This document shows, in pieces, positions 32,980 to 46,129 of a DNA stretch of 64,000 nt (the first letter of the stretch is position 1; each line of letters opens with the position of its first letter). This stretch comes from Larix kaempferi. Taxonomy: Eukaryota; Streptophyta; Pinopsida; Pinales; Pinaceae. The stretch is from contig BSBM01000140.1 in the NCBI GenBank assembly GCA_027924585.1, positions 7,746,001 through 7,810,000 on the forward strand. The letters are read 5' to 3'. The notes beneath the pieces are model-generated. The model ran no database searches. It had not been told where the DNA came from and was given only the letters and a program-made list of their open reading frames with translations. The translations under genes were made by a program, and so were the position numbers.

Positions 32980-33541
32980 TAACCTGAGAAGAAGACATTT
33001 TGCAGTGACGGAAGCTTGTATTCCTTGTTTATTGGATTTCTCTCCACAGATTTTTGAAAATTAGTATAGTAGATTGACTCTACTCATCAAGGCGCATCTA
33101 TCTTTCCAATCAGAATTCAGTTCCGAGCATTTTCAGATTTGGCCCTAAAAATTAGGGTTTCCACAAAAATAGGAATTTCTGGAAACGGAAGGCACAGCTG
33201 GAAGCTCCTTGCAAAAATCGAAGGTTAGAGCTTTGGATCGAGATTTTTGGCTGAATAGATCTTTGGGAAACTCAAACCCTAATTCAGGGCTCTCCCTAGT
33301 GAAGCCGGGAGGACAAAAAGGCAATTTTGAAGGGCAAGACTTTTCTGATCTCAAATTCTGAATGTACTAGGCTAATCAGCTCTCCAAGGCGCATCTTTCT
33401 ATCCTTCCAGAATTTTGAAATTCACATTTTGAATTTTTAGAGTTTCTCTGACAAACCCTAATCCAGGACCAGATCCAGTTTTCAGCACTTCAAGTGGTAA
33501 GTCCTAAATCTTTTCTATTTCCATTTAAAGTACTCTTAAAG

Positions 33542-36500
33542 ATGTCTCTCCACACCAAGCTTGAGGATAAGCTTGAAGGGGCTGATAACTTCCGAGCCTA
33601 GAAGTATAGGATTGGGTTAATCCTGGAAGAGAATGAGTTGGACTCATATGTGAAAGAAGACATCCCTATCCCGGAGGATGAAGAAGCCAAGGCATTGCAC
33701 AAGAAGAACTTGGTCAAGGAAAAGAGAATCATTGTTGATTCTATCAAAGACCATCTCATACCTCATGTGTCTTCTCTTAAGACACCCAAAGAGATGTTTG
33801 AATCTTTGACCAAGCTATTTGAAGGAAAGAACATAAATCGGAATATGACCTTGCGGAATCAATTGAAAGCAGTGAAGTTTCAGAATGGAGAAACCATTCA
33901 ATCTTACTTTTCAAGGGTCTCCCAGATCAAGGAACAATTAGAAGCAGTAGATGAAATGGTGGAGAATGGTGAAGTGGTGATGACCACTCTAAATGGCCTA
34001 CCCAGGTCATGGGATTCCTTTATTCAAGGAATTTGTGCAAGGAAGAAATTGATCTCCTTCAACAGATTGAGGGAAGAATGCTCTCAAGAAGAAGCTAGAC
34101 TTATAGCTCGTGAAGAAAAGATGGGAGGAGAAGATCAAGCTCTTGCATCTCACACCAAAAGAAGCAAAACCAAGAAGGATCACTCTCACCACAAAAGATT
34201 CCATCAAAAGAGTAAGAAGGACCTAAGATGCTTCACATGCAATGAGAAGGGTCACTTTGCTTCAGATTGTCCCAAGAACAAAAGGGATAATAACAACAAC
34301 TCCAGTAAGAAGAAGAAGGGCAACAAAAGAAGGTTTCATGCTCATGCTGCCGAAGATGATGAACCTCCAAAGAAGAAGGCTAGGGCAGAAAGTAGTAGTG
34401 ATGATGACTCATCAAGTGAAGAAGAATATGTTCTAATTTCTGCTCTTATAGGTACCATCTCCCATGGATGTAATGATTGGTTGATTGATAGTGGGGCTTC
34501 CAAACACATGACTGGGTTTAAGGAATCCTTTGTGAACCTATCTGAACATGAATCACCCCATAAGGTGAAACTTGGGGATGATTATCAATACCCAATCAAA
34601 GGAAGTGGTGAAGCCTCCTACAACCTAGATTCTGGAAAATCTATGAAGATGAAGGAAGTCCTCTATGTACCTGGGCTCAAGAAAAACTTACTCTCAATCT
34701 CTGCATTAGATGCAAAAGGTATGAGGGTTGCATTTGTGGATGGCCAAGTCCTAAAGTGGCCAAAGGGAAAGAACATAGATGATGCAGTAGTGATTGGAGA
34801 GCAAGAGGGAGGCTTGTATAAATTGAAGGGACAACCTGAACATGCCATGGTATATGAATCCATGGAGCCAAGTGAACTTTGGCATAGAAGGCTTGCTCAC
34901 ATGCACTATAGAGCACTTCCAATTGCAAGCAAGGCAGTAGAGGGTCTTCCTGAAATCAAGACCAAACATGAAGGTGTTTGCAAAGGATGTGCAAAAGGTA
35001 AGAACATTAAGAATGCTTTCCCAAGCAATGAAAGCAAAGCAAAAGACATCCTGGAAATCATCCACTCAGATGTATGTGGTCCTATGTCATCCAGTTCCCT
35101 GAGTGGGTATGTTTACTATGTATCATTTATTGATGACTTCTCCAGGAAGACTTGGGTATACTTCTTGAAGGGAAAAGATGAGGTGCTTGATAAATTCAAG
35201 GAATTCAAAACCTTGATGGAGAATCAAACTGACAAGAAGATCAAAACATTCAGATCCGACAATGGTGGAGAATTCACCTCAAATGACTTCAAGAAGCTTT
35301 GCAGTGATTCAGGGATTAAGAGGGAGTTGACTACTCCTTATAATCCTCAACAGAATGGAGTTGCAGAAAGGAAGAACAGAACTATCATGGAAGCAGTAAG
35401 GGCAATGTTGCATGACCAAGATCTTTCTATGCATCTATGGGCAGAAGCAGCTAGAACAGCTGTATATGTGCAAAACAGAACACCCCACAAGATATTGGAC
35501 AACAAAACACCAGAAGAGGTCTTTTCTGGTAAGAAACCTGAAGTCAGCCATCTCAGAATATTTGGTTGTCCAGTATATACTCATGTCCCAAAAGAGAAGA
35601 GGACTAAACTAGATCCTTCAGGAAAGAAGGGCATCTTTGTGGGTTATAGTGAAAGCTCGAAGGCTTACAAAATATACTTTCCAGGGTTCAAGAAGATTGA
35701 TGTCAGCAGGGATGTAACATTTGATGAAAACTCAACATTCATCAAATCAAGGAAGGCACCTACTGAAGTTTATGAAGAACCTAAGGAAACAAGATTTCAG
35801 GACACTACCATGACTGAAGCAGTTCCAGAAGTTGTTCATGAGTTTGAAGATCCACAAGAACCTGTAGATCCACCCCGTGAGGATAACTCTCACAAGAGGA
35901 AACCTGTATGGGCTAGAGAGCTCATTCAAGATGCAGAAAGATTTGGAATTCCAGAAGAAGAACACAGAGCAAAGAAGAGAACCAGATCACATACCAGCTA
36001 TGTTGCTTTACTCTGTGACATCATGAACAAAGAGCCTTCCAGTTATGAAGAAGCAGCAAAAAAGAAAGAATGGAAGGATGCTATGATCGAGGAATACCAA
36101 TCAATAATGAAGAATGATGTTTGGGATGTTGTCCCAAGACCTAAAGAGAAGTCTGTTATAACTTCAAAATGGATCTACAAAATCAAGCATGCTGCAGATG
36201 GTAGCGTGGAAAAGTACAAAGCAAGATTCGTAGCTCGAGGATTCTCTCAGAAAGAGGGAATAGATTATGAAGAAACCTTTGCACCTGTAGCCAGGTATAC
36301 ATCCATCAGAACAGTACTTGCCTTGGCTGCAGCAATGAAATGTAAAATACACCAGATGGATGTCAAGACTGCTTTCCTGAACGGTGTAGTAGAAGAGGAA
36401 GTATATGTGGAACAGCCACTCGGTTTTGAAATACATAACATGGAATCATATGTATGCAGATTGAAGAAAGCCTTGTATGGATTGAAGCAAGCTCCAAGAA

Positions 36501-37549
36501 CCTGGTATGGTAGGATGGACAGTTTCCTATCTAGTTTGGGCTTTACCAAGAGTAAAGCAGATTCCAATCTTTACTACAAGGTTGAGGAAGGGAATCCAGT
36601 GATTCTACTCCTGTATGTGGATGACCTATTTATGACAGGAGATGACAGATTGATTGCAGATACTAAGAGGAAGCTTGCAGCTGAATTCGATATGAAAGAT
36701 TTGGGAATGATGCACTATTTCCTAGGTATGGAGGTGTGGAAGAATACAGGTGGGATCTTCCTTGGTCAAGGGAAGTACACAGTAGATATCCTGAAGAGAT
36801 TCGGGATGATGGATTGTAAGGCCATGGCCACACCTATGGCATCGAATCTGAAGCTTCTATGTGATGCTTCATCTGAGCCAGTTGATGTCTCTATGTATTG
36901 TCAGATGATTGGATCCTTGATGTACCTGACGAACACGAGACCAGACATTTGCTTTGCTGTGAACACATTGAGCCAGTTCTTGACGGATCCGAGGAGTGTT
37001 CACCTAGTTGCTATAAAGCATGTTCTGAGGTACCTGAAGGGTACAGTGGATTATGGGCTCAAGTATGAATCGAATCAAAAGTTTAACCTACAGGGTTATG
37101 TTGATTCAGATTGGGCTGGCAGTGCTGCAGATAGGAAGAGTACATCTGGGTGCTGCTTCAGTATGGGATCAGGTGTGATCTCTTGGTTTAGCAGGAAGCA
37201 GTCCTACGTAGCACTGAGTACAACTGAGTCAGAGTATGTTGCAGCCTGTTCAGCTAGTTGTGAGGCAGTATGGCTACGGAAGCTACTGTCTGAGCTATTT
37301 GATCTCCCGTTGGAGGCTACTGGTATCTTCTGTGATAACCAGAGTTGTGTGAAGCTGTTTGAGAAACCAGTTTTTCATGACAGATCGAAACACATAGAGA
37401 TCAAATATCACTATATCAGGGATATGGTGCAGATAGGAGCTGTGAAGCTTCTGTATGTTGCGACGGACGAGCAGATTGCAGATGTGCTGACGAAGCCACT
37501 AGCCAGAGTGAAGTTCGAGTACTTCAGAGAGAGGCTTGGCATTCTTTAG
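33542..37549 (+). pseudogene. Element E copia gag-pol, one nonsense codon from intact
   Basis: ATG at 33542 starts the family-typical sequence (as MSHHTKLEDKL in B and D). The frame is open for 1,335 codons to TAG 37547-37549, except for TAG at codon 20 (33599-33601), where relatives have Trp. From the next possible start (33638) 1,303 codons are uninterrupted. Domains in order: UBN2-type gag; [18 protein letters not shown] (34229); protease [11 protein letters not shown] (about 34480); GAG-pre-integrase [13 protein letters not shown] with CKGCAKGKN; integrase [33 protein letters not shown] with [12 protein letters not shown] and [11 protein letters not shown]; and RNase [34 protein letters not shown], ending at YFRERLGIL. 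Key catalytic residues are all present. Downstream initiation or readthrough could in principle still give pol. Confidence 0.93.
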
Positions 37550-37690
37550 ATCGAGGACACTTCGAGGAAGAAGTGATGGACACATTTGCTGAAGCCATTC
37601 CAAGCATGTTGGAAGGAGGATCCTTCACATGGCTGTGGATGTAAGCGCTGGATAATGGGCATCGGGATGATGTTCTGGTTTTTGCTTGGA

Positions 37691-38160
37691 TATGATCAGT
37701 TGGATCATTTATGTATGTATGCATCATGTTGGATGCTGGATATGATCAGTTGGATCATTTATGTATGTATGCATCATGTTGGATGCTGGATATGATCAGT
37801 TGGATCATGTGTATGTATTTTGTATATGCATCATGTTGGATGCTTGGACCATGTATCTATATATGTATCAGGTGGATACATTGTATGATCAGGTGGATAA
37901 TGTATGGTGATATGTATCATGTATCAGGTGGATACATTGTATGATCAGGAGGATCATGTATGATGATATGTATCAGGTAGATACTTGGTATGCATCAGGT
38001 GGATGCATTGATGATCAGGTGGATCATGCAGCAGGATGTTGCAGTGATGATCAGGATGATCATGGATGATTAGCTTCAGGATGTTGCTCCAGATGACATG
38101 CAGCAGGACATTGCAGTGATGATGATCAGGACGATCATGAGTACATCAGGATGATGTATG
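37691..38160 (+). repeat. Element E 3' region tandem arrays 1 and 2
   Basis: Three copies of a 50-57 bp unit (tatgatcagttggatcattt...catgttggatgctg; the first two identical) at 37691-37847. These are followed by an irregular array on gatcaggtggatcatg and gatcaggatgatcatg to about 38160. It lies after the pol stop; frames across it are repeat-encoded. Confidence 0.9.
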
Positions 38161-38195
38161 GTGAGTATCAGGTTGATACTTTGTGGCCGTGGATC

Positions 38196-38735
38196 AAGTT
38201 GTGCAGATGAGCATGTCTGGGAGATCCTATAGGTCGGAGTTGTGTACCCGTAACTGCTTGGGATGCTCTTTCGAGACATTGCTCTGGGAGGACATGTAAT
38301 TTGTGCCCTAGGAGATTTGAGGTTGGAGTTGTGTACCAGTAACATCCTGAGATGCTCTTGCGAGGTTTTGTCCTATGGCATGTAATTTGGGCCCTGGGAG
38401 ATTTCAGGTCGGATTTGTGTACCCGTAACATCCTGAGATGCTCTTTCGAGGTTTTTCCATGACCACATGTAATTTGTGCCCTGGGAGATTTCAGGTCGGA
38501 GTTGTGTACCCGTAACATCCTGAGATGCTCTTGCTAGGTTTTGTGGTGGACCACATGTAATTTGTGCCTTGGGAGATTTCAGGTCGGAGTTGTGTACCCG
38601 TAACATCCTGAGATTCTCTTTCGAGGTTTTGTGGTGGGGTCACATGTAATAACGCCCTGGGAGATCCTACAGGTCGGATTTGTGTACCCGTAACATCCTG
38701 GGATGCTCTTTCAAGGTTTTGTGACACACGTAATA
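38196..38735 (+). repeat. Element E 3' tandem array 3 (about 88 bp units)
   Basis: Six units with gtgtacccgtaac at about 38244, 38331, 38420, 38505, 38593 and 38682, each also carrying ccctgggagat and cgaggttttg. It is homologous, inverted, to the array in B at 8480-8997. The - strand frames of up to 135 codons here are products of the repeat period. Confidence 0.9.
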
Positions 38736-38961
38736 AGTCCTGAGGATTCCACAGTATGGCCAGTGATGATGAAGACCTGCAGGTGGTGGGCCTACATCCA
38801 GTATGAAAAAGGACTGGCTCTGTAGAACTTCCTATGACGAGTAGAGTCAGAGATTGGTTGAGATAGTAGCAGCAGTGACGATGATGATGACGATGCATCG
38901 ATGACGATGATCCAGAGAAGAAGACTTGTCTAGCAGATCTATGTCGAGAAATACCTTCCTA

Positions 38962-38973
38962 GTTAAGAGGGAG
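38962..38973 (+). promoter_or_regulatory. Element E polypurine tract
   Basis: gttaagagggag directly before the 3' LTR; the same tract, complemented, precedes the 3' LTRs of B and D. Confidence 0.85.
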
Positions 38974-39581
38974 TGTTGATGTATATGTAACTTCGGAATG
39001 TATTTCATCTGTGTATTATATATATATTTATTGTACCCTTATAAGAGATGTGTTATTCCTCTATAAGGAAGTGTCGTCATGTGGACTGACAAGTGTCGCA
39101 AGTGTGTGTACTTGCCTATGGGTTATTAGACCACCTTATGGGGTCGGCCCTAATTAATATATAATATAATGTGGATGTATCTAAGTAGACAAGTAGGCCC
39201 CAGTAGGTCACTGAGCAAAAAGGTGAGTATAAATAGAGATAGGAGATCTCTATTTTACTCACTCGGAAAAGTAACTATCTCTCTCTCTGAAAAGTGGCGC
39301 ACTAGTGAGGAGGAGGAGGATCATCTGCTAGGAGATTATCTCAGTGTTATTTGGTTGTATTTTGGTTGAGCCATTGCTCTCTCTATCTCTGAGGAAGTTG
39401 TGGGGTTTTTCACCTTAGGGTTTTCCCCACGGAAACTCTGTGTCTCTTGTTTCTATGCTTTTGATTCTTGTGATGCTTGTGATGCTTGTCATATTATGAT
39501 TGTCATGCATTGATATACTGTAGATGTTATTCTCTCAGCAAAGATCCTATAGTATTGTGAATTAATACTCAAAATTTAACA
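38974..39581 (+). repeat. Element E 3' LTR
   Basis: 608 bp; nearly identical to 32369-32967, apart from about eight substitutions and the 9 bp duplication near 39470-39490. Confidence 0.95.
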
Positions 39582-39586
39582 TGAAA

Positions 39587-40967
39587 AACATCATGTACCT
39601 TAATATTAGACGGTAGGGCTAACTGATATGCTACTAGCCCTACTTTAACCTAAATTTCAAATGGACCACAATACCTGGATGCCAATTTTGAATACCTGCG
39701 TAGTCTTAGGGAGATTTTCTTGGGTCTTACCTTTATATACACACGCTTGCATACTTGGAACTCTCGAGGAGTTCTTTTTAAGTTAGCATAACTTTTCTGC
39801 CTATCTTGGGCAGCTTTCAAATTTTGGTGTACCTATTTCATGATTAGCTCCATATCCTTTAACAATTCAGGTCCTAACATTAATTGATCAACTGGACAGC
39901 TCCAAGAAATGGGAGTATTACATTTGCATCCATACAGGATTTCAAAAGGACTCATACCAGCCGATACTTGAAAATGATTATTGTAAGCAAATTCTACTAG
40001 GTGCAAATAATCTTCCCACTTACCCGATTTTTCCATTACATACAGTCTCAACATGTCTTCTAGGACTTGGTTTACCCTTTCAGTCTATCCATCCATTTGC
40101 AGATGATACACAGTGTTGAAGTTCAATTGTGTGCTTGGCCCTTTAAACAAAGCTTTCCAAAAATTCCCTATAAATTTTACATCTCTATCTGAGATTATCA
40201 CCTTTGGTACGCCATGTAACCTGAAAATCTCTTTTATAAATATATTTGCGATGTTAATAGCCTTATAAGTAGAGTTTACTGGAATAAAATGAGCTACTTT
40301 ACTTAACTTGTCTACTACGACCATGATTGAGTTGTGTTGCCTAAATTTTTTTGGTAAAGCTATTATAAAATCCATGCTGATTATTTTCCACTTCCATTAG
40401 AGAATGTGTAGCAGTTGTAGTAACCCTGCTAGATGTTGGTGTTCTACCTTTACTTGTTGGCATTTGATGCAACGAGCTAAACATACCACTACCTCTTTTT
40501 TCATGTTGGGCCAAAAGAAGTCCTTTCTGATCATGGTGATCATCTTTTGGAAGCCATGGTGTCCTGAATAAGGTCATTTTGTGTAACTCATTCATAATAC
40601 TTAATTTGATTTCTGTTGTATTTGGTATGTACAATCTATTTTTGTGCAGTAGTAATCCTCTTCCATTTAGACTAAAATCTGTTTTTATTTGGTTATGTTG
40701 ATTTTCCGCAGTCTTTTCCTTTAAATTTTGGTATTCTTTATCAGAATTTTGTGCATTTAAAATCTGATTTTCCAATTCTTATTTGTAACTACTGCTTGAG
40801 AATAGTAAATTTGTGTGACGACTTAAGGTGTATGCAACTTTGTTTTCTTTCCCTTTCATATGTTTTATTTCAAATTCATATTCACTTAGAAATGACAACC
40901 ACCTAGCTTGTCTAGCGTTTAGATTTTGTTGATCAAACAAGTATTTTAAAGTTATGTTATTTGACAT
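39587..40967 (-). pseudogene. Element H RNase H end and integrase core, broken
   Basis: The 40967-40779 frame is the RNase H end. 40375-40085 holds MDFIIALPK with VVVDKLSKVAHFIP (first catalytic Asp region), ISDRDVKFIGNFW (second Asp) and YHLQMDG. 40054-39833 holds EDYLHLVEFAYNNHFQVSAGMSPFE and the YGCKCNTPISW block. This is the standard order for plant Ty3 chromovirus integrase. Frameshifts and stops separate the pieces, and the zinc finger between 40775 and 40400 is scrambled. Confidence 0.85.
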
Positions 40968-43900
40968 TAGGTCATCCTAGTTAGGTGAGTTAAAGACGAC
41001 CTAATTAGTAAAAAGGTCAAGTCACTTGTTAAGTATAAAGAGGGGATTGAGTTGCTCATTTGGATCACTCATCTCACTAACTCAAGTTCGCATAGGAGAG
41101 AGAGAAATTCACACAAGTGAAGGAGAGGAGCTAATTTTGTCTTGGGGTTCTATCTTGTACTTGTGAATTCTATATTGAGGAATTTTTGTCGGGTTTTTTG
41201 TTGATGTCCATTTTTGTCATCAGTTTTTGTCATTAAATGTGCTCTGGTGGCACTACTTTTGTCATTTTTGGCATATTAATCCATACTTCTTGACATTCAG
41301 ACCGTCAATCAGACCCAGGTATGCACTTATTTGAATATCATACAAATCATGAGTAATTATCATCATATTACGGTTTATTAACGTTTATTTGACATTTCTT
41401 GGCCTGCTTGGCAAATAGATTTTGTTCTACAGGCTATGGGTTTCAAACGGACCTTCATTTTAGAAGCGCGTTCACGTTGAAGACACCCAGCCGCATTTGA
41501 ACTGTCGTTCAGCCCTCCGTTCACACCATTTGATTCATTGGTTGGAATATTCTGGGGCATTAAACACCAAAACGGTGACATGGGTTCTGTTGGAAACGTG
41601 TCCCTCATGGTTTGTGAGCCTCCATTCTAGAAGATTCGTCCTCCTGTCCACCTAACTTGACAATGCGTCCTCTTCCCACATTGAAGGAAACCCACGCATA
41701 GCTGCTCGCGTCAAGGAGAACCAACACCCGTGGAATCAGGAAGACAACCTGTGCGCTGTCGTGAACCATCCTGCGGCCATTCTATAGCCATTAAGACCCC
41801 TATTTTTAGATAGGTCGACCACTGAAAGGGTCAACCTTCTCTCTTATTGTAAACATTATATAAAGACACCTCTTGTGGAGAAACGCATCATATACAATAG
41901 CATGTAATAGAAGTTAGTAGTAATTTTATGATAGAAACGTTGAGTTAGAGAAGGCTGTGTAATATTTTTCAATTAATGGAAGTTTCTGGTTTTTAGCTGT
42001 GAATGTTCTGTTGGTGAATAATTTGAGTTAGCTTCAATCCCTAATTACTGTGAAGGGCCCGTCAACAACCAGAGGTTTTTTATATTTTGATATTTCTTTT
42101 CTATAAGTAAATAGTTTTCATTTTCAGTATATGCATTTAACTTGGTTTTTCCTGTAGATGTTGTTTTGTTTCCTATAATTTATGTCTTGTCGCTAATTTA
42201 ATTTTCATTTTCAGAATCTATGACCAATCATGCATAGTTTTTCTTAGTTTCCTTTCAGTGTTTCTGTTGCAAATAGATAGAGTGCAATTATTTCAGTAGT
42301 TCGAGTTTAATTCATAATTAGATTCAGTTCTGTAATTTTCCTATAGTTGTAGATTAGCTTCACTTACATTTCAGCCTTGCTTTATTATGCAATAGAAATA
42401 GTTTCTTTCCTTAGATAGTGATTAGTATAAGTTCCTTCTTGTTATTTCATCTTTTAAACAGTCTATTTATTGCTTTTCTTGTACTGTAGGTTCATATGCA
42501 TTTACCAGCTGGCGTTAAGATCATTTAGTCTACTTATTTTCTTAGTTTATATTGTTTTCTATCATCTGGACTACCATTCAGACTGTCATCCGAACTGTCA
42601 TACGAACTTTAATATTTGCTGCATTGTTTTTATGCTTGTTTAGAGTCTAATTTATTAGATTTTTGAATTGTGATATTTCTTATCATTGATCAACATTTAT
42701 ACATGTAATTAGGACCTTGTTCTGAACCACATAGAGTTTCAATTTAGTTTAATATTCATTCTTAGTTCTTATTCATTTCCTTAACCTTGCTTTAGTTGCT
42801 TTTCAAAATTATGTTTCATTTATCTCTGATTTCTTAACTTGTTACTATTCTAGAACTTATCAATTCCATTCTTAGATTAGTCTATTTAATTCTTATTAAG
42901 ATTGATTTTGGATTAAACTTAGTAATTTCATTCTCCAAAGCACATTAGTTTTTATGGTTTCTTAGTTCAAGCATAAGATTTACTTTTCCCACTCAAATAG
43001 TTAATAAAGTTGTTCAGAGGATAGGGTTTGATTTAAAAATTAACTATCTTTATCAAGTTTGCTACTTGCTTCTAGATCAAACTCATTTTAAAGTAAATAT
43101 CTTTATTAAGTTTTCTTCTTGCTTCTAGATTAAACTTATTTCCAAGTCATTTGCTTATGGATAAATAATAGATTACGATGTTTAAAGTTAGTTGTAATTA
43201 GACACTATTTAGCTTACATATCTTTGTAGAAGTTAAACTAGATTTACTTCCATTTTATTTCCTCATTACATTTGAAAGTCATTTTGATAAATTTTCCCCC
43301 GCTCTTATTACATTTGATGCATTTCCTCATAAACCTCAAGGAGAATGGAATTAGGTAGTTTAGATTAGTTGAATGCATGAGCAGTTTAAATATTGAATTT
43401 ATTAAGTAGTTTGTAGTTTTGTTTTAAGATAATACAATTTCTTGTTTCAATAGTTAGTTGTCAATTGAATCGTTTCATTGATCGATTTCTAAATTCATAG
43501 TTATTACTTTCCAATTCCTAGATTAAAGTTGAATCATTAATCAGTAAGTTCCAATTTCAAAAAAGTAGTTTTGTTTTCGATTAAGTCTTGTTTCCTAGAA
43601 TAGTATTTGTTGTTTTTATCTCCTTAGTTACTGTTCATAGAATAGAGTAGTATAGATTGATACTATTATGATCTATTAGTTAAATCTAATCAGTTTAGTA
43701 GTTGTATTTTTGAAGTTTGACTCGGTTTTTCATTTTGAAAGATCTTTCGATATTTTCATTATTAAACATTTTTAAGGTCGGCCGAGCCAATGTCTTAGGT
43801 ACCATTCTACCTCAGCATATACTGTGCCACAACTTTAAGAATACCAACCCTGGTCGATAATTAAATATTTGGTGATTCCTTAAGACAGTAAATACACCTA

Positions 43901-44160
43901 ACAGTTTTATCCCTTGTGGTTTCCCCGAGAGAAATATTGCGTTCTTTGTGTTTGTTGTGCTTGTATTTCTTTCAGTGATTAGTTTGCTTAATTTTATTAT
44001 GCCAAACAAGTGAAAAACTCTAGTGGTCATTCAAAGAAATGCTAATTTGAAAGGAATACCCCTACCAACTCAAATGTGCTTGATGGTTTCGTAGGGTTTC
44101 CAAATGCTTTGTGAGCCACAAAGATGCCTTGAATATGAAATTTTCTAGCTGTTAACATTA
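40968..44160. other. Non-coding, LTR-leader-like AT/T-rich DNA
   Basis: No credible gene. At 41030-41110 a tataaagagg string and AG-rich text resemble an LTR promoter/leader. From 41199 (TGTTGATGTCC) to about 42067 (GTCAACA), with TATATAAAG near 41858, the sequence looks like a gypsy-type LTR, but I find no matching target duplication. 42070-43950 is strongly T-rich on the + strand, like the leader of a large gypsy element. No pol domain follows. Confidence 0.35.
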
Positions 44161-44165
44161 AAGTT

Positions 44166-46110
44166 TTGAACTTGAGATTTTATAAAATTTTGAAGTGTCT
44201 AGGGAAAGTAATGAAGTGCCTAGGAAAACGTGGAAGTGGATGGGGGCATTTTTATCTTCGTTACGATAATTTTGAAGTGCCTGGGGAAAATATTGAAATG
44301 TATGGGTGTTTTTATCATTGTTGGGAGAATTTTGAAGTGGTCAAGGAAAGTATTGAAGTGCATGGGGCATTTCTATCATCATTGGGTCAATTTAGAAGTG
44401 CATGGGGCAAGTATTGAAGTGCCTGGGGGCAATTTTGAGGTGCTTGGGGAAAAGATTGAAGTGCATGGGGAGTTTTATAATCCTTGGGAGAATTTAGAAG
44501 TGCCTCAGAAAATATTGAAGTGCTTAGGGCATTTTTATCACATGCTGAGGCAAATTTGTGTGGATTGGGGCATTTTTGTGATTGCCTGGGTGATTATATC
44601 ATTGTCGGGTGTTTTTCTCCCTTGCCTAGGGAAAGTATTGAAGTGCCTAGGGCATCTTTATCATCATTGGACGAATTTTGAAGTGTCTAGGGAAAGTAAT
44701 GAAGTGCCTAGGAAAATATGGAAGTGGATGGGGGTGTTTTTATCTTCGTTGCTAGAATTTTGAAGTGCTTGGGACAAATATTGAAGAGTCCAGGCATTTT
44801 TATCATCGTTGGGAGAACTTTGAAGTGGCCGAGGCAAGTTTTGAAGTTCATGGGGTGTTTCTATCATCATTAGGTCAATTTAGAAGTGCATGGGACAAGT
44901 ATTGAAGTGCATGTGGCAAGTATTGAAGTGCCTGGGTGCAATTTTGAAGTGCATGGGGAAAATATTGAAGTGTATGGGCGTTTTTATCATCGATGGAAGA
45001 ATTTTGAAGTGGCTGAGGAAAGTATTGAAGTGCATGGGGCATTTCTATCATTATTGGGTCAATTTAGAAGTGCATGGGGCATGTATTGAAGTGCCTGGGG
45101 GAATTTTGAAGTGTTTTGGGAAAATATTGAAGTGCATGGGGAGTTTTTATCAGCCTTGGGAAAATTTAGAAGTACCTGGAAAAATATTGAAGTTCTTAGG
45201 GCAATTTTATCATCTTTTGGAAAATTTTGACGTGCCCAGGGTAAGTATTGAAGTCCCTAGGGCATTTTTCTTGTCACTAGGTGAATTTAGAAGTTCATGG
45301 GGGATTTTTCTCATCACCAGGTGAATTTAGAAGTGCATGGGTCGTTTTCCTCCTCACTGCATGAATTTATAAGTGTTAGGGGTTGTTATTGATCAATGTA
45401 TGAATGCTTTTATAGTGTTGGGACGTTTTAAAACAATTATGGCGAAAGTTATCACTTGCTGGGGAAAATTTGTGTGGATTGAGGCATTTTTGTCATTGCT
45501 TGGGTGATTATATCATTATCGGATGTTTTTCTCCCTTGCCTAGGGAAACTATTGAAGTGCATAGGGCATCTTTATCATCATTGGATGAATTTTGAAGTGT
45601 CTGGGGAAAGTAATGAAGTGCTTGGGAAATCGTGGAAGTAGATGGGGGCATTTTTATCTTTGTTGGGATAATTTTGAAGTGCCTGGGGAAAATATTGAAG
45701 TGTATGGGCATTTTTATCATCATTGGGAGAATTTTGAAGTGGTTGAGGAAATTATTGAAGTGAATGGGGCATTTCTATCATCATTAGGTCAATTTAGAAG
45801 TGCAATGGGCAAGTATTGAAGTTCCTGGGGGCAATTTTGAAGTGCTTGGGGAAAATATTGAAGTGAATGGGGATTTTTATCATCCTTGGGACAATTGAGA
45901 AGTGCTTCAGAAAATATTGAAGTGCTTAGGGCATTTTTATCATCTTTGGGAGAATTTTGAAGTGCCTAGGGAAAGTATTGAAGTGGTTGTGGCGTTTTTC
46001 TCATCATTGGGTGGATTTAGAAGTGCATGGTGCATTATTCTCATCACTGGGTGAATTTAGAAGTGCATGGGGTTTTTATTTATCAATTTGTGGATGTTTT
46101 TATACTGTTG
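44166..46110 (+). repeat. Two-kilobase minisatellite with alternating short units
   Basis: A tandem array built from two alternating modules: a gaagtgcctggggaaaatatt type of about 21 bp, and a gaagtgcatggggcatttttatcatc type of about 37 bp with variants. A higher-order pattern is visible: the aagtaatgaagtgcctagg landmark recurs at about 44205, 44692 and 45608, and the block with attatatcattgtcgg recurs at about 44590 and 45507. Units have diverged by point changes. Several long + strand open frames (up to 177 codons, Glu/Val/Lys-Cys-Leu-Gly periodic) arise from the repeat and are not taken as genes. Confidence 0.9.
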
Positions 46111-46129
46111 GGACATTTTAAAATAGTGA

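Larger units (their letters stand above)
32369..39581 (+). mobile_element. Element E: near-intact Ty1/copia LTR retrotransposon
   Basis: 7.2 kb, TGTTGATG...TTTAACA, flanked by TGAAA (32364-32368 and 39582-39586). LTRs 32369-32967 and 38974-39581 differ by roughly eight substitutions plus a 9 bp tandem duplication (tgatgcttg) in the 3' copy. Primer site, full gag-pol, a 1.4 kb 3' region with tandem arrays and a purine tract are all present. It is the reference copy for the family that includes B and D. One early nonsense codon is the only coding defect seen. Confidence 0.95.
31200..40967 (-). mobile_element. Element H: truncated chromodomain-type Ty3/gypsy element, hosting E
   Basis: On the - strand, from 40967: the RNase H end (LKYLFDQQNLNARQARW..FLSEYEFEIKHMKGKEN), the integrase zinc finger region with frameshifts, the integrase core, the C-terminal domain, a chromodomain-like segment, the purine tract and the LTR. 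Everything upstream of RNase H is missing beyond about 40967. Copia E is inserted in the chromodomain-proximal coding part with duplication TGAAA, and removing E restores the frame HDVFHISILKKY. Confidence 0.8.

Noticed and set aside
38076-38898. Several - strand frames of 77-135 codons with repeated peptide blocks
   Set aside because: They read the 88 bp array of copia E backwards; the periodicity is that of the repeat.
41199-42067. Possible solo LTR (TGTTGATGTCC...GTCAACA with a TATATAAAG)
   Set aside because: Flanking five bases do not match and no second copy is in the window, so the edges are not supported.
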